A stretch of DNA of 64,000 nucleotides from Ulota crispa (GCA_963920765.1 OY987242.1:18686002-18750001); one strand, 5' to 3'; shown: positions 12,040 to 24,180, counted from the first letter of the stretch. Program-made: numbers and translations. Notes: a model not told the origin generated them from the sequence alone.

Positions 12040-12105
12040 TCTTTACAAAATGCCTTCTTGATAAAAGAAAAGTAAGAAAAGTAGCCTTGGGCATTTAGGG
12101 GCTAA

Positions 12106-12780
12106 AGCATAAAAAACAAGGTGGAAAATAGATTAAATACACTAAATTGCTAAATTCCTTTCAAGAAACATAAGATGCACCAAAACCAGGATGAAAGATT
12201 CTTAAGTTAGCTGATTTCACAGATGGACGTGCAGACACGGATGGTGTCATACATTATCTTATTGCCTGCATGCACTCTAGGGAAGCGACACGCACCCTGG
12301 AAAGCTGTAGGACGACTCTTTCCTGCCAGAACTGATGGATCCACAAAAACGGTGCCCAGACGAACTCCAATATGAAAAGCACCGGTTCAAGCGGTGCAAG
12401 GCCATCTCTATCCATGAATGTTCCAGCCATTCATCATATTGCGGAATTTCAACTACCAGGAGTCCAGGATACCGTTTCACCAAACCCTCCACCTGGTTTT
12501 ACGCTTCGTGTAGCACATGGAACTGGAGTACCTTAGCTACACAGTAGAATACACCAAAACCCCTCTTTCCAGAAGCCATAAGTTTCATATCCGGGTCCAA
12601 GGATTTTTGATAAAATCTCGGAAGAACGAACAACGCTACCAGTCTTATGGTTCAGCAATTTGACCAGTACGGTAGATAACAATGTGAATCCGGAACTACG
12701 TAATTTCCATGAGCACTAAACGTTCTCATTACTACGTAGGGGTTAACAATCTCGAACTCTTCCAAAACTCAAACTCAATC
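12106..12780. other. Unique-looking sequence downstream of the OAS-TL gene
   Basis: This has more balanced composition than the transposons around it. Overlapping frames of about 70 codons occur on both strands at 12277-12547, without recognisable motifs. It may be host flank separated from the OAS-TL gene by the insertion at 12785-13534. Confidence 0.3.
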
Positions 12781-12784
12781 TTAA

Positions 12785-13534
12785 CCCTGTAACGTCGGGG
12801 AAGCCATTTCCTGGTGTTTGAACAAATGTCCAGGGATGTGCGTGAACAGAAAAATTGATTTTTGATTTTTCATCCATAGTTTTGTTTTTTTTATCTATCA
12901 TGTTAGGTTATGATGAGTTTCTAATTGGATTTGTAGTCTTACTAGTGTTTCTTTTTATGTAGATGAGAAGTTAGTAAAAAAAAGAATCACAAAATATGTT
13001 GTTTTAGTGTATTTTGGGAAGTTGTTGCTCTTTGTTCTAAATCTGAAATTTCTCCACAAAAATTACATTTTATGAACTTGAGCCCAACTTACAAAATGAA
13101 GGCCATCTACTCTAGTTTCTTCTCCACTTTGAATTTTGGAAAATTTCCTAATATTGAATATGTTATTGCTATTTGAACTTTGAATGTATTTTCAATGTCT
13201 ATTAATTTCTTATTATAGAATGACATGGAAATGGAGTTTACACCATGATGTTTGTTATTGTGATATACACAAACCATGAAATTTTCATATTTTTTAGATG
13301 ATTTTTTATTTGATGTGATTTTTCTTCACTTTTTCTTCAAATATTCTCATAAAAATCAAATTTTCTCAAAAAAATCTGAAATTTTTGTGAAGTAAAGAAG
13401 ACATGTAATTCCATCTCTAAAAATCAAATACAAAATTTTTCATACATATGTAATTGCAAAATGGCAGCAAACTGTATGATGGACAGTCACACTTGGATCA
13501 GCGGTCCAGCGGTCATGGGTCCGTCATTTAGGGG
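12785..13534. mobile_element. TTAA-type element just downstream of the OAS-TL gene
   Basis: TTAA flanks both ends (12781-12784 and 13535-13538). The ends CCCTGTAACGTCGG and the inverse of CCCCTAAATGACGGACC are diverged inverted repeats. The right edge lies about 370 bp beyond the OAS-TL stop codon, so the element may lie in or just past its 3' untranslated region. Confidence 0.55.
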
Positions 13535-13907
13535 TTAAGTGGATAGTGGTAGTGTAACACAACCAAAAAGACCAGTCAATGACATTGCTGGTAAGCAACT
13601 ACCAGTAACCATTCCTGAAAGTAAAACGCTTCTTGGTGTCCAAGATCATTTATTAGCAAGTACTGGTATTCATGATGTGAGTGACACTCAGAGCGAACAT
13701 TGGCATGCAATCTACTGCTTCGGAAGAGAACTTGGTAGTAAAGCCCTCCTAGATATTATGTTAAGCCCCCAAGCCACTCGTACACTCAAGGATTGTGATA
13801 CCACAAAATTTCGCAGGACTTCACTGATTAACATTCAGGATTTGTCCCAAGCAGTCTTCAGACGGCATCTCAAATAGGAAGCAACTTCTAAGAGCTATAA
13901 AACCTAT

Positions 13908-16900
13908 CTAAGCCTCTGGCGTCATCGCCTCTGCTTCTTCCCGAATGGACTGGAATAGCACTGATGACAGGTAGCGTTCTCCAAAGCTGGGAAGAATGAC
14001 CTGCAAAAGAAATCAACAATTAACAGAAGAGCTCAGTAACCAAATAACCATAAAAATCAGAAAGTGCAAGTCAGTAGATGAGAACAATCGTCACGTAATT
14101 GAAAGCCATTGATCATAAAACTCCACCGTCTTTAGAGAGATTGGAGGGGTGTCTTACGCAAATCAATTTTCCCTTGTTTTCTGGCCTCTTGGCAACCTCG
14201 ATAGCAGCAGCTGTCGCCGCTCCTGAGGAAATTCCAACCTGTCATACACCAGAGCCACAGTCATGCAACATGCATGGGCGCATTCATTTACAACCAGTCT
14301 TCACTGAAATCAGTTCTTCAAAAGCCGGACATACAACGTATGTTAATATCTACCAATTTCCATGCCCGAATTAGTTTCCAGAGTATTCCATAGAAAAAGC
14401 ACTCACCAGCAAACCTTCTTTCAAGGCAAGTTGCTTGGCCATCTCCACGGAATCATTGCTGGATATCTGAAAACCCAGAAAACACAGTACAAGCTTAGAA
14501 ATGCCCAGAACTGCTAATGCAGATGGGAGACAAACTGCATGGCATCCAAATCACCTGTTGGTTCTTGACATACTCCAAAAAGTCAAGACATTTGAGGCTT
14601 CAGTAAAGCAGAAAGAAACCTGGATAATTTCGTCGAGAATCTCCACGTCCAGAATGCCGGGAATGAACCCCGCTCCGATCCCCTGGATCTTGTGAGGTCC
14701 TGTCCAAAGAAACAGGTAAAGTAATCATGAATGACAAGGCCTCGTTTGGCTCCACCAAGCCTCATGTCCATCACACCAGTAATAAGCAGAGCTAATGGAC
14801 TGGTCTCACCAGCAAGCAAATATCCTGCTCTAGTACCATACTTTCGACAAGGCTTACATGTATGGTACTACCGACATCGTAAGAAAATTAACCAACATAT
14901 TTCCTGCTTTAGTAGAAAAAATCGCTATGGATAAAAGTACCCTTAAAGGAGGTAACTTGCTAGAAGTGCTATACCTGGCTTTCCTCCTGAAAGGACGCTG
15001 CTTTCGGTTGGCTCCACGCCAATGATCTGTTAAACAATGCAGTAAGTAACGTCCGCAAAACAGGTATACGACTAATTTCCAGATGTCAGAGGTAAGCACA
15101 GAATTTGAAGTTACAACCAGAGATCGAAAAATACACCGCTCACTTTAATATCAGGATTTTTGCTCTTCAAGTAGCGACCAGCTCCAGTTACAGTTCCACC
15201 AGTTCCAATGCCGGAAACAAAAATGTCGATCTTTCCAGCCGTGTCTTCCCAGATCTCAGGCCCGGTAGTCTCAAAATGCACCTATACAACAGAGAACTGA
15301 ATTAGGTACCTCCAGAATTCTCTGCAAAGCATGAGCTCTTCCTTAATTGAATGATAGAAATGTCTAAGAACCATATACAACACTCGCCATAAATTGAATG
15401 CGATACCTTCGGGTTTGCCGGATTCTCAAATTGTTGAAGCATGTAGGAACTGGGAGTCTTCTTCACAATTTCTTCGGCCTTTTGGACAGCACCTTTCATT
15501 CCCTTCGCTGGGTCAGTAAGAATAAGCTGAGCACCGAAGGCCCTCAACAAGATACGTCGCTCCAAACTCATGGACGCGGGCATTGTGAGGATGAGCTTGT
15601 AACCCTTGGCAGCGGCAATGAAAGCCAAACCGATACCAGTATTTCCGCTGGTTGGCTCCACGAGGATACTCTGTGTTTGGAAAGCAAAAAAAGGAAAGGA
15701 TCTATCAACAGAATCACCCTGGAAACTAAGCGGCAGAAGGAGGAGGAATGCAACGGTAACAAACCTGCTCTGAATAGTGGCTGCCCCATGAGTAGCTACG
15801 TTCAAATATGAAAGAGAGAAAAACATGGAGGTAAATCATATTAAAATTACAAAAATCACACGACGTTCTTAAGAAGGAATTTTAATAGTATCGCTCCCAA
15901 TAAAATACTGGAGACTGCAATGAATACACATGTAAAATAAGCCATGCAGTAATCAATAACCAAATTCCCATTGCACAAAGTCACGTACCTTTCCAGGGGT
16001 AATAGCACCCTTAGCTTCCGCATCGGTAATCATGCTAAACCCAATCCTGCACATTAAGAAACACGAAATGCCTCAGCAACAAAACTCGCTTTTCAGGGCT
16101 ACAATACATCTTGAAAGATCACTTATTGAAGGAAATAAACAGAACACGCTGCAAATCCCACCGAAGGGTTGCCTCAGATGTCAAACTGAAGGCCAATCCA
16201 TTGCAAATAATTGTTCATGCCAACTTCTCACTGTTGCCTTCTCACCAATTTAATCACTAATTTGGCACTGAGGATAACAATTACGAACAGGTAGATAAAG
16301 TGCTACAACAGGAGGTATGCCCATGTCGAGAGGTTAGCAATCGGCCCAAGTTCCAGCATCGTCCCACAAGTTTCACAAAGCTAAAGAATGAAGGCAAACG
16401 TCTTCAAATCTTCGACAACCGAAGGGCAGAGTGACTTCAAATTTCAACACAACATACAAATGTGTACTTCCAAAGACTCCTAAGGCTTGCAAATCAAACC
16501 TGTCCTTGACGCTGCAGCAAGGCTCCATAATCTCCAGTTTGGCTGCAATATTAGCGACGCAACCCTCCACCACGGTATTGAGGTACACCATAGGTGTCTT
16601 TCCAATCAGCTGGAATCAGACAAAATCTTATTATAATAAGCAAAAAAGTCAGTCTAATAAAAACCAATTCGAATTGTATCCATCAAGACATGCAAGAAGG
16701 CCGTTTTTCCAAACCATTTTCTTCCTGCTCGAGGTATCATTCACAAAAAACCAACGCAAGGCAAGACAAGGTTGCATCCGAATGAGTTAACCCCCAAAAT
16801 TAAGGAGAAGTTACAACTCTAGCCTTCAAAATGTAGAAAGATAAGGCCCTGCATGACACTGTAGTGCACTGTTTACACTGGTACGATTTTCAATGTACCC

Positions 16901-17518
16901 CGAGGTTCAAAACCCTAGCGCTTGCTAAAAATCCAGCCTCACAAAATGCCAGAAAGAATTTGGGTTTTAGCAAATCCAAGACTTATAACAGAAATTAACC
17001 TAAACTCCAGCAGTACTGTACGACAACCGAAGCTTCAACGGAAGAATAAGGAGAAGAAAACAGCAACGAAGCTTAGTTGACCTGCGCGAATATTTGGGGC
17101 GAAATGAAACACCCAAACCCTTCAGAGCCATCACCGCACCAAAATCAAAGCAATTCAACGAAGGAACAGACCGCCGCATGGAAAGCTCAAAGAAAACGCC
17201 CCCGAAGACAAACACCCACAATTGAAACAATTGGGACGGGGAGTATCCAACCTGAGTGACGTCGTCGGCGATGTTCATCTCCAGCTCCTTCTCGGTCTCG
17301 AGGACAGCAGCCTGGCTCACCACGCTCACTCTCCTCGACGTGTTCTCCACCGAGCGCATTGCGCGGTTCGTCTTCAGAGGCGCGCCCACCATAGCCGAGG
17401 ATTCCAGGCTGGCGGCCATCTTGACACGGCGAGCAGACGAGTCGGCGGCCTTCACGAGGTGGGGAGAGGCGACGCAACCCAGTGCCGCCCCATTGGTGGC
17501 TTGCCGCAAAGCCGCCAT
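13908..17518 (-). CDS. OASTL: O-acetylserine (thiol)lyase / cysteine synthase, plastid type
   Basis: The enzyme uses pyridoxal phosphate to make cysteine from O-acetylserine and sulfide. Ten exons read on the minus strand: 17518-17252, 16609-16500, 16046-15989, 15670-15407, 15281-15144, 15026-14975, 14699-14620, 14466-14407, 14238-14158, 14000-13908. All junctions are GT-AG, phases agree, and the product is 400 residues. Residues 1 to about 75 are Ala/Ser/Arg-rich and look like a transit peptide. The cofactor lysine is in SVKDR (K124). The phosphate and substrate loops are PTSGNTG (151-157) and GIGTGGT (257-263), with SSGAATAAA near 348. The loop [16 protein letters not shown] (from about 295) is the segment known to contact serine acetyltransferase in this family. 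The residue pair before SVKDR is CC, where I recall CS in most plant enzymes. The ATG at 17518 is the first one before the transit peptide. I see no break. Plastid rather than mitochondrial location is inferred. Confidence 0.96.
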
Positions 17519-17860
17519 AGCCAACTTCTCGAAGGAATTCAGGAGGGAGTGAAAGAGAGAGAGAGAGAGGAATTGAAGAGGGACGGGAGTTGCAAAGGGA
17601 TGCGCAAGCAGTGAAAAGGAGAGAGAAGTGCCGCGCAGAATGGCTCACGGCTGCTGCAGAACATATGCTGTCATGCTCTCATGCTCCTCCCGGAAGCAGG
17701 ACGCGAAAACCCCTCCTCCTATCGCCACCTCTCGTACCAGTCTTTGCCGGTTTCAGTTAGGTGCTACCGGTTATTCCCGGTTGCTATACCCGCGTACGAA
17801 GGTCGAGATTCCTACCTCCATGCATGCTCACCTTGGTCACTGTTGAGCAATTTGTACTCG
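17519..17860. promoter_or_regulatory. 5' leader and promoter region of the OAS-TL gene
   Basis: Directly upstream of the start codon the minus strand is pyrimidine-rich, with a CTCTCTCTCTCTC run (about 17552-17568), a common feature of plant 5' leaders. I cannot place the transcription start. A transposon-like hairpin begins at 17862, so the unique upstream region is short. Confidence 0.4.
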
Positions 17861-17861
17861 A

Positions 17862-18124
17862 GAGCGGGCAGGGTTGGGCAGATTCTGTCAAATAGCAAGC
17901 TCGAGGCGGGCCCGCATTATAAGAAATTGTGTCCTAATTGACATGTCCGAATTGACTAAATGTGTCCAAAATGACAAAAAAAACTGTCAAATTGGATAAT
18001 TTTTGTAAATTTAGCCATGTTGATTTGAACATGTTTTTATCATTTTGGACAATTTCCCTTGTAGTGCCGTAGGGCAAGCCGGAGGGCGAGCTGTTTGGTA
18101 GAATCTGCCCAACCCTGCCCACTC
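17862..18124. mobile_element. MITE with GGGCAGGGTTGGGCAGATTCT termini
   Basis: Inverted repeats of about 35 bp read GAG(C/T)GGGCAGGGTTGGG at each end of about 263 bp. The AT-rich interior is also partly self-complementary (around 17960-18060). It lies about 340 bp upstream of the OAS-TL start codon, so it may affect that promoter. A target duplication is not clear. Confidence 0.6.
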
Positions 18125-18131
18125 ACTTGCG

Positions 18132-18285
18132 TTAAGGTCGGGGGGGGGGCAATTTGGCTACCCGTATCATACAATTTTTGTACATATTGAGGAGTTTATA
18201 ACATGGCAAGCAATAATCCGTAGGGGTGCCGATTCTGCATAGCAATCAAGTTGAAAATAGGCCAAATTGGCCCCCCAAACCTTAA
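18132..18285. repeat. Short foldback element with G-run
   Basis: Ends TTAAGGT...GGGGGGCAATTTGGC and the inverted copy GCCAAATTGGCCCCCC...ACCTTAA bound 154 bp. A run of ten G residues near the left end breaks the symmetry. No target duplication could be settled. Confidence 0.5.
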
Positions 18286-18318
18286 TAGTAAGTTGTTTGC
18301 AAAGTGAATCTAGGCCAA

Positions 18319-18588
18319 TCTACATTAGAAAAATTTAAAAGGTTGTGTGTATGTGTGTATGTGTGTCTGTTTGATGAATTCATTTTTTCGTTTGGTGTCC
18401 ACTTAAATAGAGCAAAATACAAGTTTAACTAAAGTAAAAAAAAAATAGTTCAATGTCCATTTAAAAATAGAGTAGAATAAAAATAAAAGTGTAAAAGTTA
18501 TAAAGAAGTTTTTTAATACAAATCTTAAACTATGCTAAATGGAATCAGCATTATTCATTTAGCTATGCTAAATGGGGCGACAAACTAG
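18319..18588 (+). mobile_element. Short Helitron-like element
   Basis: It begins TCTACATTAG directly after an A and ends CTAG directly before a T, as Helitrons do when they insert between A and T. A hairpin CATTTAGC-TAT-GCTAAATG ends 10 bases before the CTAG, the expected position. There is no inverted repeat or target duplication. An internal segment ACAAGTTTAACTAAA is shared with the candidate at 31062-31293 and, in inverse orientation, near 35535. It carries no coding sequence. Confidence 0.5.
18343..18372. repeat. GTGTGTAT microsatellite
   Basis: A short run of GTGTGTAT units lies inside the Helitron-like element, close to its 5' end. Confidence 0.7.
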
Positions 18589-18655
18589 TTTATAATCTTA
18601 AAAAACCTATGTTCTTACTTGTCTATTTGGTTGTCAAGTGACCAACAGTACTTGA

Positions 18656-18692
18656 TGCGGATGGGGTGCATGGGTGCATGGGTGCATGGAGC
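18656..18692. repeat. GGTGCATG tandem repeat
   Basis: About three and a half copies of the unit GGTGCATG lie head to tail. Confidence 0.6.
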
Positions 18693-20860
18693 ATATAGCT
18701 TGCTAAATGGGTTTACTAACTAGTAGTGTAATCAAACTCATTCATAAGGCTTCATTGGGTTGCCTTCACACTTTTTGCTCAACATTTTATACCAAATTCA
18801 ACGTTTTTTTAATTACAAGCTAAAAATTAACTTTTGTAAACACAAAAACTCTCTGGTGACTTGCAAAATCTTCATGCATCACCCTTGTATTGAGGAAGTC
18901 ATTTTTTTTCCACCCAAATAATCTCAATGGAAGCAAGGCAAATGAAAGGCAATATAATGAGAGTATTTGCTCGAGAATTTGGTGTAGCTTGCACCATTTT
19001 TAACATCAAATACCAATCATACATAAAATATTTTTATAAATTTAAGTTGAATGAAAGAAAACATCGAATGTAGTGAATCAATATTATAAGGAAGTCACAT
19101 TCAACTAATAGACTTTCTAGTTAGTGGCTTAATTTTATTGCCGTGTTTGAGAAGATTTTTTTAGCTTTGTTGGCTAATATTGAGCATTTTCCACTTTCAA
19201 CCAGCTTTTTCACTTGCTTGACGCGGATGTAGCCTAAGTTTATATTTAGATATGCTTTTTAATAATATTTTCAAATTTTAAATATGTCCTTTTAAAGTTC
19301 AACCAATTATTTTTGCATTTTTGCCGGCAAACAAGAATTAACTACCAATTCCTCCCTAGCATTGTTTTGATGTTCAAGAATCAAATGTTTTGCAATGTAC
19401 GTTCAAAAATCACTCACTTGATTTTCGTACCTTCATTTGTTTTTAAATGACAAATAAACAAATTTACTTTGGTTTAATTTCAATTCAAATAAAGAGGTTA
19501 ATATTGGCAAAAACTCATTGTAAGTACGTGGCAGACATTGTTTCATAATTCAATTGCAATAGCCAAGTACAGCCATCCACAACCATGATGGGACAATAGT
19601 TTTAACTTGTTTTCTATGCATTACAAGAAAGATAATAATGGTTATTGCAACCATGAATCAAGAACCCTTCATTTTTCTTATAGTTAAAGTATGTGAAGAT
19701 GGATGGCTTTATATTGCAATTCTAATGAAGAAACATGTACGATTTTTTGGTTATGTTTGAAACACATTTACATTGGAAAAAACATCAACAATGATTTAGT
19801 TCTTTACAAGTTACACTTTTTGCTTCCTATTTTTCTTATAAAAATTAGTCGTGCAATTAGTGGATAAGGCAATGCATCAAAAATGTAATGACTTGTCATT
19901 GCAATGAATAAAAAAAAAAATGCTAAATGGCCAAGGTAGACTTGGTAAAAAATACCCAATAACTGAAAGAGAGTCACTCACTTGAAGGTACAAACAAATT
20001 GAGAAAAATGGTTTTGCTATTGTGAGGAACAAAAAAAACAACAATCAGAAATGTTGTGTTTTGGATGAGCATTTTGCATAGAGTAATCACTATGAATATG
20101 GGTTTGCATTAGTTATTGCCTACTAATTTCTTCTAGCAGGGAAACATTAACATTAACATCAAGAATAGATAATAGGAATGATCTCCAAAATTCTCCTACT
20201 TCGTGCAAAAGCTTGCCAAAACTCCAATTTTAACTTCCAACTTTAATATTTTTCACACATTCCCAAGCAACCTCAATAACTCCTTTATGATTTTTGCATT
20301 TCTTGGTCCTAGGGGTAATATGACTTTCTTTTCTTGAAAAATCTCATTTTTTTCAAACTGCGTGGTAACTTAAAGTCTCTCACTTTAGTCAGGTCAAGCA
20401 GTTGTTTGAGAATGGCTTCGATTGTTACTGGTCGTCTCTATTAATGCCTGTTGTTGGTCTAAATTACAAAATTTGATTCTCTCTTTCTGTGTTTTTGTTT
20501 TTCAATTTCAAATCAAGACGAAGAGAAGAGAATACAGCTTTTTGTGATACGGTGTAAGACAACATAAAGAAACAAAGAACAAACATATGAACTTTTTATA
20601 ACACCTTTAGAGAAGTTGAAATTGTTTGTAATAATGAGTAATGTCTTTGGATAGAAGTTTCAAAAATAAATTGAAGCTATTGTTTGCCAAATTTTTTTTG
20701 TTAATATTCAAAGTTGACAATTATTTGACACTTTTGGTTAAAAAATTGTTAGTTTATGGTAACTTGCACTATAGTAGCACTACACACACCACTAATTTAT
20801 CATAAGTAGTGCAAACATAACAGCTATTTTAACAACTTCATAGCAATTAGAAAACACCTA
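18693..20860. other. AT-rich intergenic sequence, nothing recognised
   Basis: No open frame of note, no RNA gene and no repeat with clear ends. Simple A and T runs are common. Confidence 0.4.
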
Positions 20861-21162
20861 CATTCAATATTGCATTTGGGTTGCCTTGACAATTAGGTTG
20901 CCTTACCGTGGTAAGTTACCTCATGACTCATCACTTGGCCACTTAGAGGCCCACGCAACTCTTTTAATACTTGAATTTCACATGATTTATGATTTGGAAG
21001 CTGCTAGTTTGTTTTTTAGCAACTTCAAAGTTCATAGTTGTTGACAGACCCTTTTAAAACTGTTTGTTGCAGTAATTTTTGATGGAAATTACTGTAACAG
21101 CAGTGAATACATGTATAGTGTGAATGTCAAGAAGTTATTGTTGGACAACCTAAACGCAATTT
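20861..21162. mobile_element. MITE, TATTGCATTTAGGTTGCC family, copy 1
   Basis: The ends TATTGCATTTGGGTTGCC and the inverse CAACCTAAACGCAAT bound about 300 bp. The whole interior matches 45732-46012, including a second internal copy of AATTAGGTTGCCTT. Superfamily not assigned. Confidence 0.6.
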
Positions 21163-21561
21163 AGTGTAGAGTATACTTGAACTTTTCTTTGTTGTAAGCT
21201 TACTACCACCAAAGAAAGAGCAATTTCGTGGTAACTGTAATTTGGCGACCTCACAGGATAAATCACTGTTGTGGTAGATTCTTCCGAATCCTGCAAAATC
21301 TGACCTACGACGGGGCTATCCATTGTCCAGCTCAAGCTGGGCAGATACGTTGGATGTAGTCAGGTTTTGGAATCATGGAATACTCCAGAGACTGCTATAT
21401 ATATACAGTATGAGTGTTAACAAAGCATCCAAAAATTCCAAACAATGAGTGATTTTGTAAATTTAGAAAAATGAGGTATCCTACTTCATTGTGGCAATTG
21501 AGTTGAGGATGCGGAAGTACAAAGTCAGTGCGTGCGTTCAGTCGTTCACTAAGTGGTAGGA

Positions 21562-21784
21562 GGCTCTAATTCGGAACAGGGCTTTAATTAGGTTCAGATG
21601 TAGGAAGCGCTCACATTTTATATCAAATATCTATTACTGCCATTGATGAGTTAGGTGGGCTTAGCAAGTTAACTTAATGTGCTAAATCCACCTAACTCAT
21701 TAATGGCAATAATAAATATTTAATGTAAAATGTCAGCCCTTCCTAAAGCTGAACCGAATTAGAGCCCTAGTCCAAATTAGAACT
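21562..21784. mobile_element. Foldback MITE of about 220 bp
   Basis: The left arm CTAATTCGG...TAGGAAG...CACATTTTA is mirrored by the right arm ending TCCAAATTAGAACT. The arms meet around CCACCTAACTCATTAATGGC (21689-21708) and its inverse (21635-21657). No clear target duplication. Confidence 0.55.
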
Positions 21785-22950
21785 TTTTATCTTATCCATT
21801 TCCTTACTACACTAATAATGATGTGTTGTGGTACTTATAGCATTATTTACCTTATCACGTAGCTCATCCTAATTTTTAATCAGCTAATAATTAGTATATG
21901 TATTGACAATTGGGTAAGAATTTGGTTGGGGTATTACTTTCTAGACACACTAATTAGGTTATTTTTGTTTAAAACCTCCAAAGTTTGTCTAATTTGTTCA
22001 TTTTGATCAAGTAAAAAGACCCTAAAATGAGAAAAAATAAATCGTGCACCTCAATGGAATCAAGATTTATATGTCTAAAGAATTTTTCTTAAATTTATTA
22101 AAAATTTTGGATCCATTCATAGGTGTCAAAAAAATCTTGAATTTTGGGATTTGCAGGCATTATAGTGCACAATTTATTAAATTTTCATTAATAAAATAAA
22201 TTATTTTGTACTCTACACAAGTAATTGTGGGTCATATTCAAAAATGGTATTAAAATAAAATTGTTTGATATTTTAAATGCTTGATTTTGGGGATTCTAGG
22301 TTAGTGTGACAAAACTTATTTTTTCAACTAAAAAATCAAATAAATTACTTAAAAATCTTTCGTTGTAATCAAACTTTTTTTCCAAATTACGTTATAAGTG
22401 TAGAAAACTAAAACCACATTTGGTGAAGTCTTACTTTATTCTAATTAAAAACTGGATGTGTTTGACACACCAACACATAGTAACATTATAAGTTGAACAA
22501 CTTTTTTGGGTACCTCAACTAGAAACTTGCCCAATCAGTGTTGATTTTGAATACTACTTTAGTGCAAGCTAAGCTCTTACAATACTGGTTTACAAAATTT
22601 TGAAAGAAATATAGTTGACAAACAGTGTTTGTGTTGACATTTGATGTTGATAACACTAATGTTGCTGACATCTAATGTTACATTAGTGTTCCTAACACTA
22701 AGCATCATTATCAGTATAGTGTATATTTGTAAATATTATCCAAGCTTTACTACCTAATGATATTGATTACCTTTTCAAAAACAAGTTTATCTAACCTTCT
22801 TCAAATCTTATGCAGCCATAGATTTTGCCCTGCAGAACCTTCTTTCCTTTTTGCGTAAAGCGAAGAAATTGATACAATTGACAACATAATAGTTAATATA
22901 TATATATATATATATAGTACGATTTACCAATCTGGCAATCCTTTCGTCGT
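21785..22950. other. AT-rich intergenic sequence
   Basis: No gene is seen. A small inverted repeat AACACTAATGT / ACATTAGTGTT lies near 22650-22700 and a short TA run at 22897-22917. Confidence 0.35.
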
Positions 22951-22954
22951 GATT

Positions 22955-23275
22955 TTTTATGAGGTGAGTAAATAAACTTGCGTGGGTAAAATCTTGCTTA
23001 GATTAAAAACCTACATGGGTAAAAATTTGTTTAGGCAAAAACTTGCGTTGAGAAAAAAGTCTGTGGGTAAAAAATTGTATGTGAAAAAGAAAGTGTGGGT
23101 AAATAATAAACATGTAACAAAATTGCGTGGGTAAAAAATAAAAATACTTGAAAAAATTATGTGAATAATTACTACATGGGTAAAATATTTGTGTAGGTAA
23201 AAATAAACAATAATTTTCTACATGAGGAAATATTAATGTTCCTTTTCTTGCGTAGGTAAAAACCCTTTATTGGTA
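22955..23275. repeat. Degenerate tandem array of GGGTAAAAA units
   Basis: The motif GCGTGGGTAAAAA and variants (ATGGGTAAAAT, GTAGGTAAAAA) recur roughly ten times at irregular spacing, mostly 25-35 bp. About 190 bp to the right, TATACTAG followed by T (23456-23463) resembles the Helitron-like 3' ends elsewhere in the window, but no convincing 5' end or strong hairpin was found. Confidence 0.45.
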
Positions 23276-23547
23276 TAGAACAAAGAATGCTTTACTCAAG
23301 GGAATGTTTTGTAAACAAAAACAAGTATTTTGTTGCATGGATGAAATTTGAAATTGGAGTACACGGATATAAAGTAAGAATTTTTTCTTGCAGTGAGAAT
23401 GTTTCTTTACTTGTGCCTAAATTTTTTTTGCGTCATGTCGGACCAATGGGTGCCTATACTAGTTGTTAATAAGCAAATAGGAGCAACATCTCACAATTGT
23501 TGTGGTAAGATACTTCAATCCAGTGTGCCAAGTTCCTTTTTGTTTAA

Positions 23548-24176
23548 CCCCTAAATGCTTGAGGCACCAAATGTTGGTGTTAAATATACTTTGAAGTTCA
23601 ATAAACCTAACTGAATTACTTTTTTTAGTGGTTTATACTTTTGAGCTATTCTTTTTAAAGTTTAGTTTTAGCATCAAAAATCCAATTTTGAAAATGATTG
23701 ATTTTGATTTTTCTAATCAAGATTTTGTGCAAGGGTCTTGATTTTTGTAATGTTGAGAGCTCTTGGAAATGAACCTTAAATACACTAGATCTTGGAAAAA
23801 ATTACACTATAAATTCATTTTAAAAATTTGTAAAAGAGATTTTGAAAAGTTGTAAATTGATTGGAGTTATGTATGTTATGTTCTTTGACTTTATATTTTT
23901 CTGGTGACCAATATTCTAGATTTAATATGTAAAAAGAGAATTGAAAGACTTTTGGTCATTTTTGCAATTTTAACACCCTCATGATCAAACACTATAATTT
24001 TACAATCCATAAGTGCTATTGTTGTGTTTTCTTTTCCTATGTGATCTCTAACATATCTAGTTTGAATTTTATACTTACAATTTTAATTTTTTTTATAAAT
24101 CTTATTAAAATGTTGGCTTTTTATTCAATTTAGAGCAAATTTGTAGAAGCTCAAAAAAGCCTCACGCATTTAAGGG
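23548..24176. mobile_element. TTAA-type element related to subfamily H
   Basis: TTAA flanks both ends (23544-23547 and 24177-24180). The ends are CCCCTAAATGCTTGAGGC and the inverse of CCCTTAAATGCGTGAGGC. The start reading GGCACCAAAT resembles the subfamily H copy at 46040. Confidence 0.7.
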
Positions 24177-24180
24177 TTAA

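Larger units (their letters stand above)
9900..12101. mobile_element. TTAA/CTAA-type element, subfamily H, with two levels of nested insertion
   Basis: The left end CCTCTAAATGTCCAAGG (9900) pairs with CCTTGGGCATTTAGGGG ending at 12101, which is followed by CTAA. The interior 9990-10690 matches 46150-46850. It is interrupted by the element 10696-12039, which is itself interrupted by 11007-11958. Removing both leaves roughly 850 bp, close to the 878 bp of the uninterrupted copy at 46040-46917. This supports the nesting model. Confidence 0.6.

Noticed and set aside
13539-13877. 112-codon plus-strand frame next to the OAS-TL gene
   Set aside because: It starts without ATG, lies opposite the probable 3' untranslated region of OAS-TL, and has no recognisable motif.
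15398-15811. Plus-strand frame of 137 codons
   Set aside because: It lies antisense to OAS-TL exon 4, which is strongly conserved, so it is a shadow.
17187-17648. Several long frames on both strands around OAS-TL exon 1
   Set aside because: They overlap exon 1 and its leader in other frames; only the frame giving the transit peptide and VTQ|LIGKTP junction continues into the enzyme.
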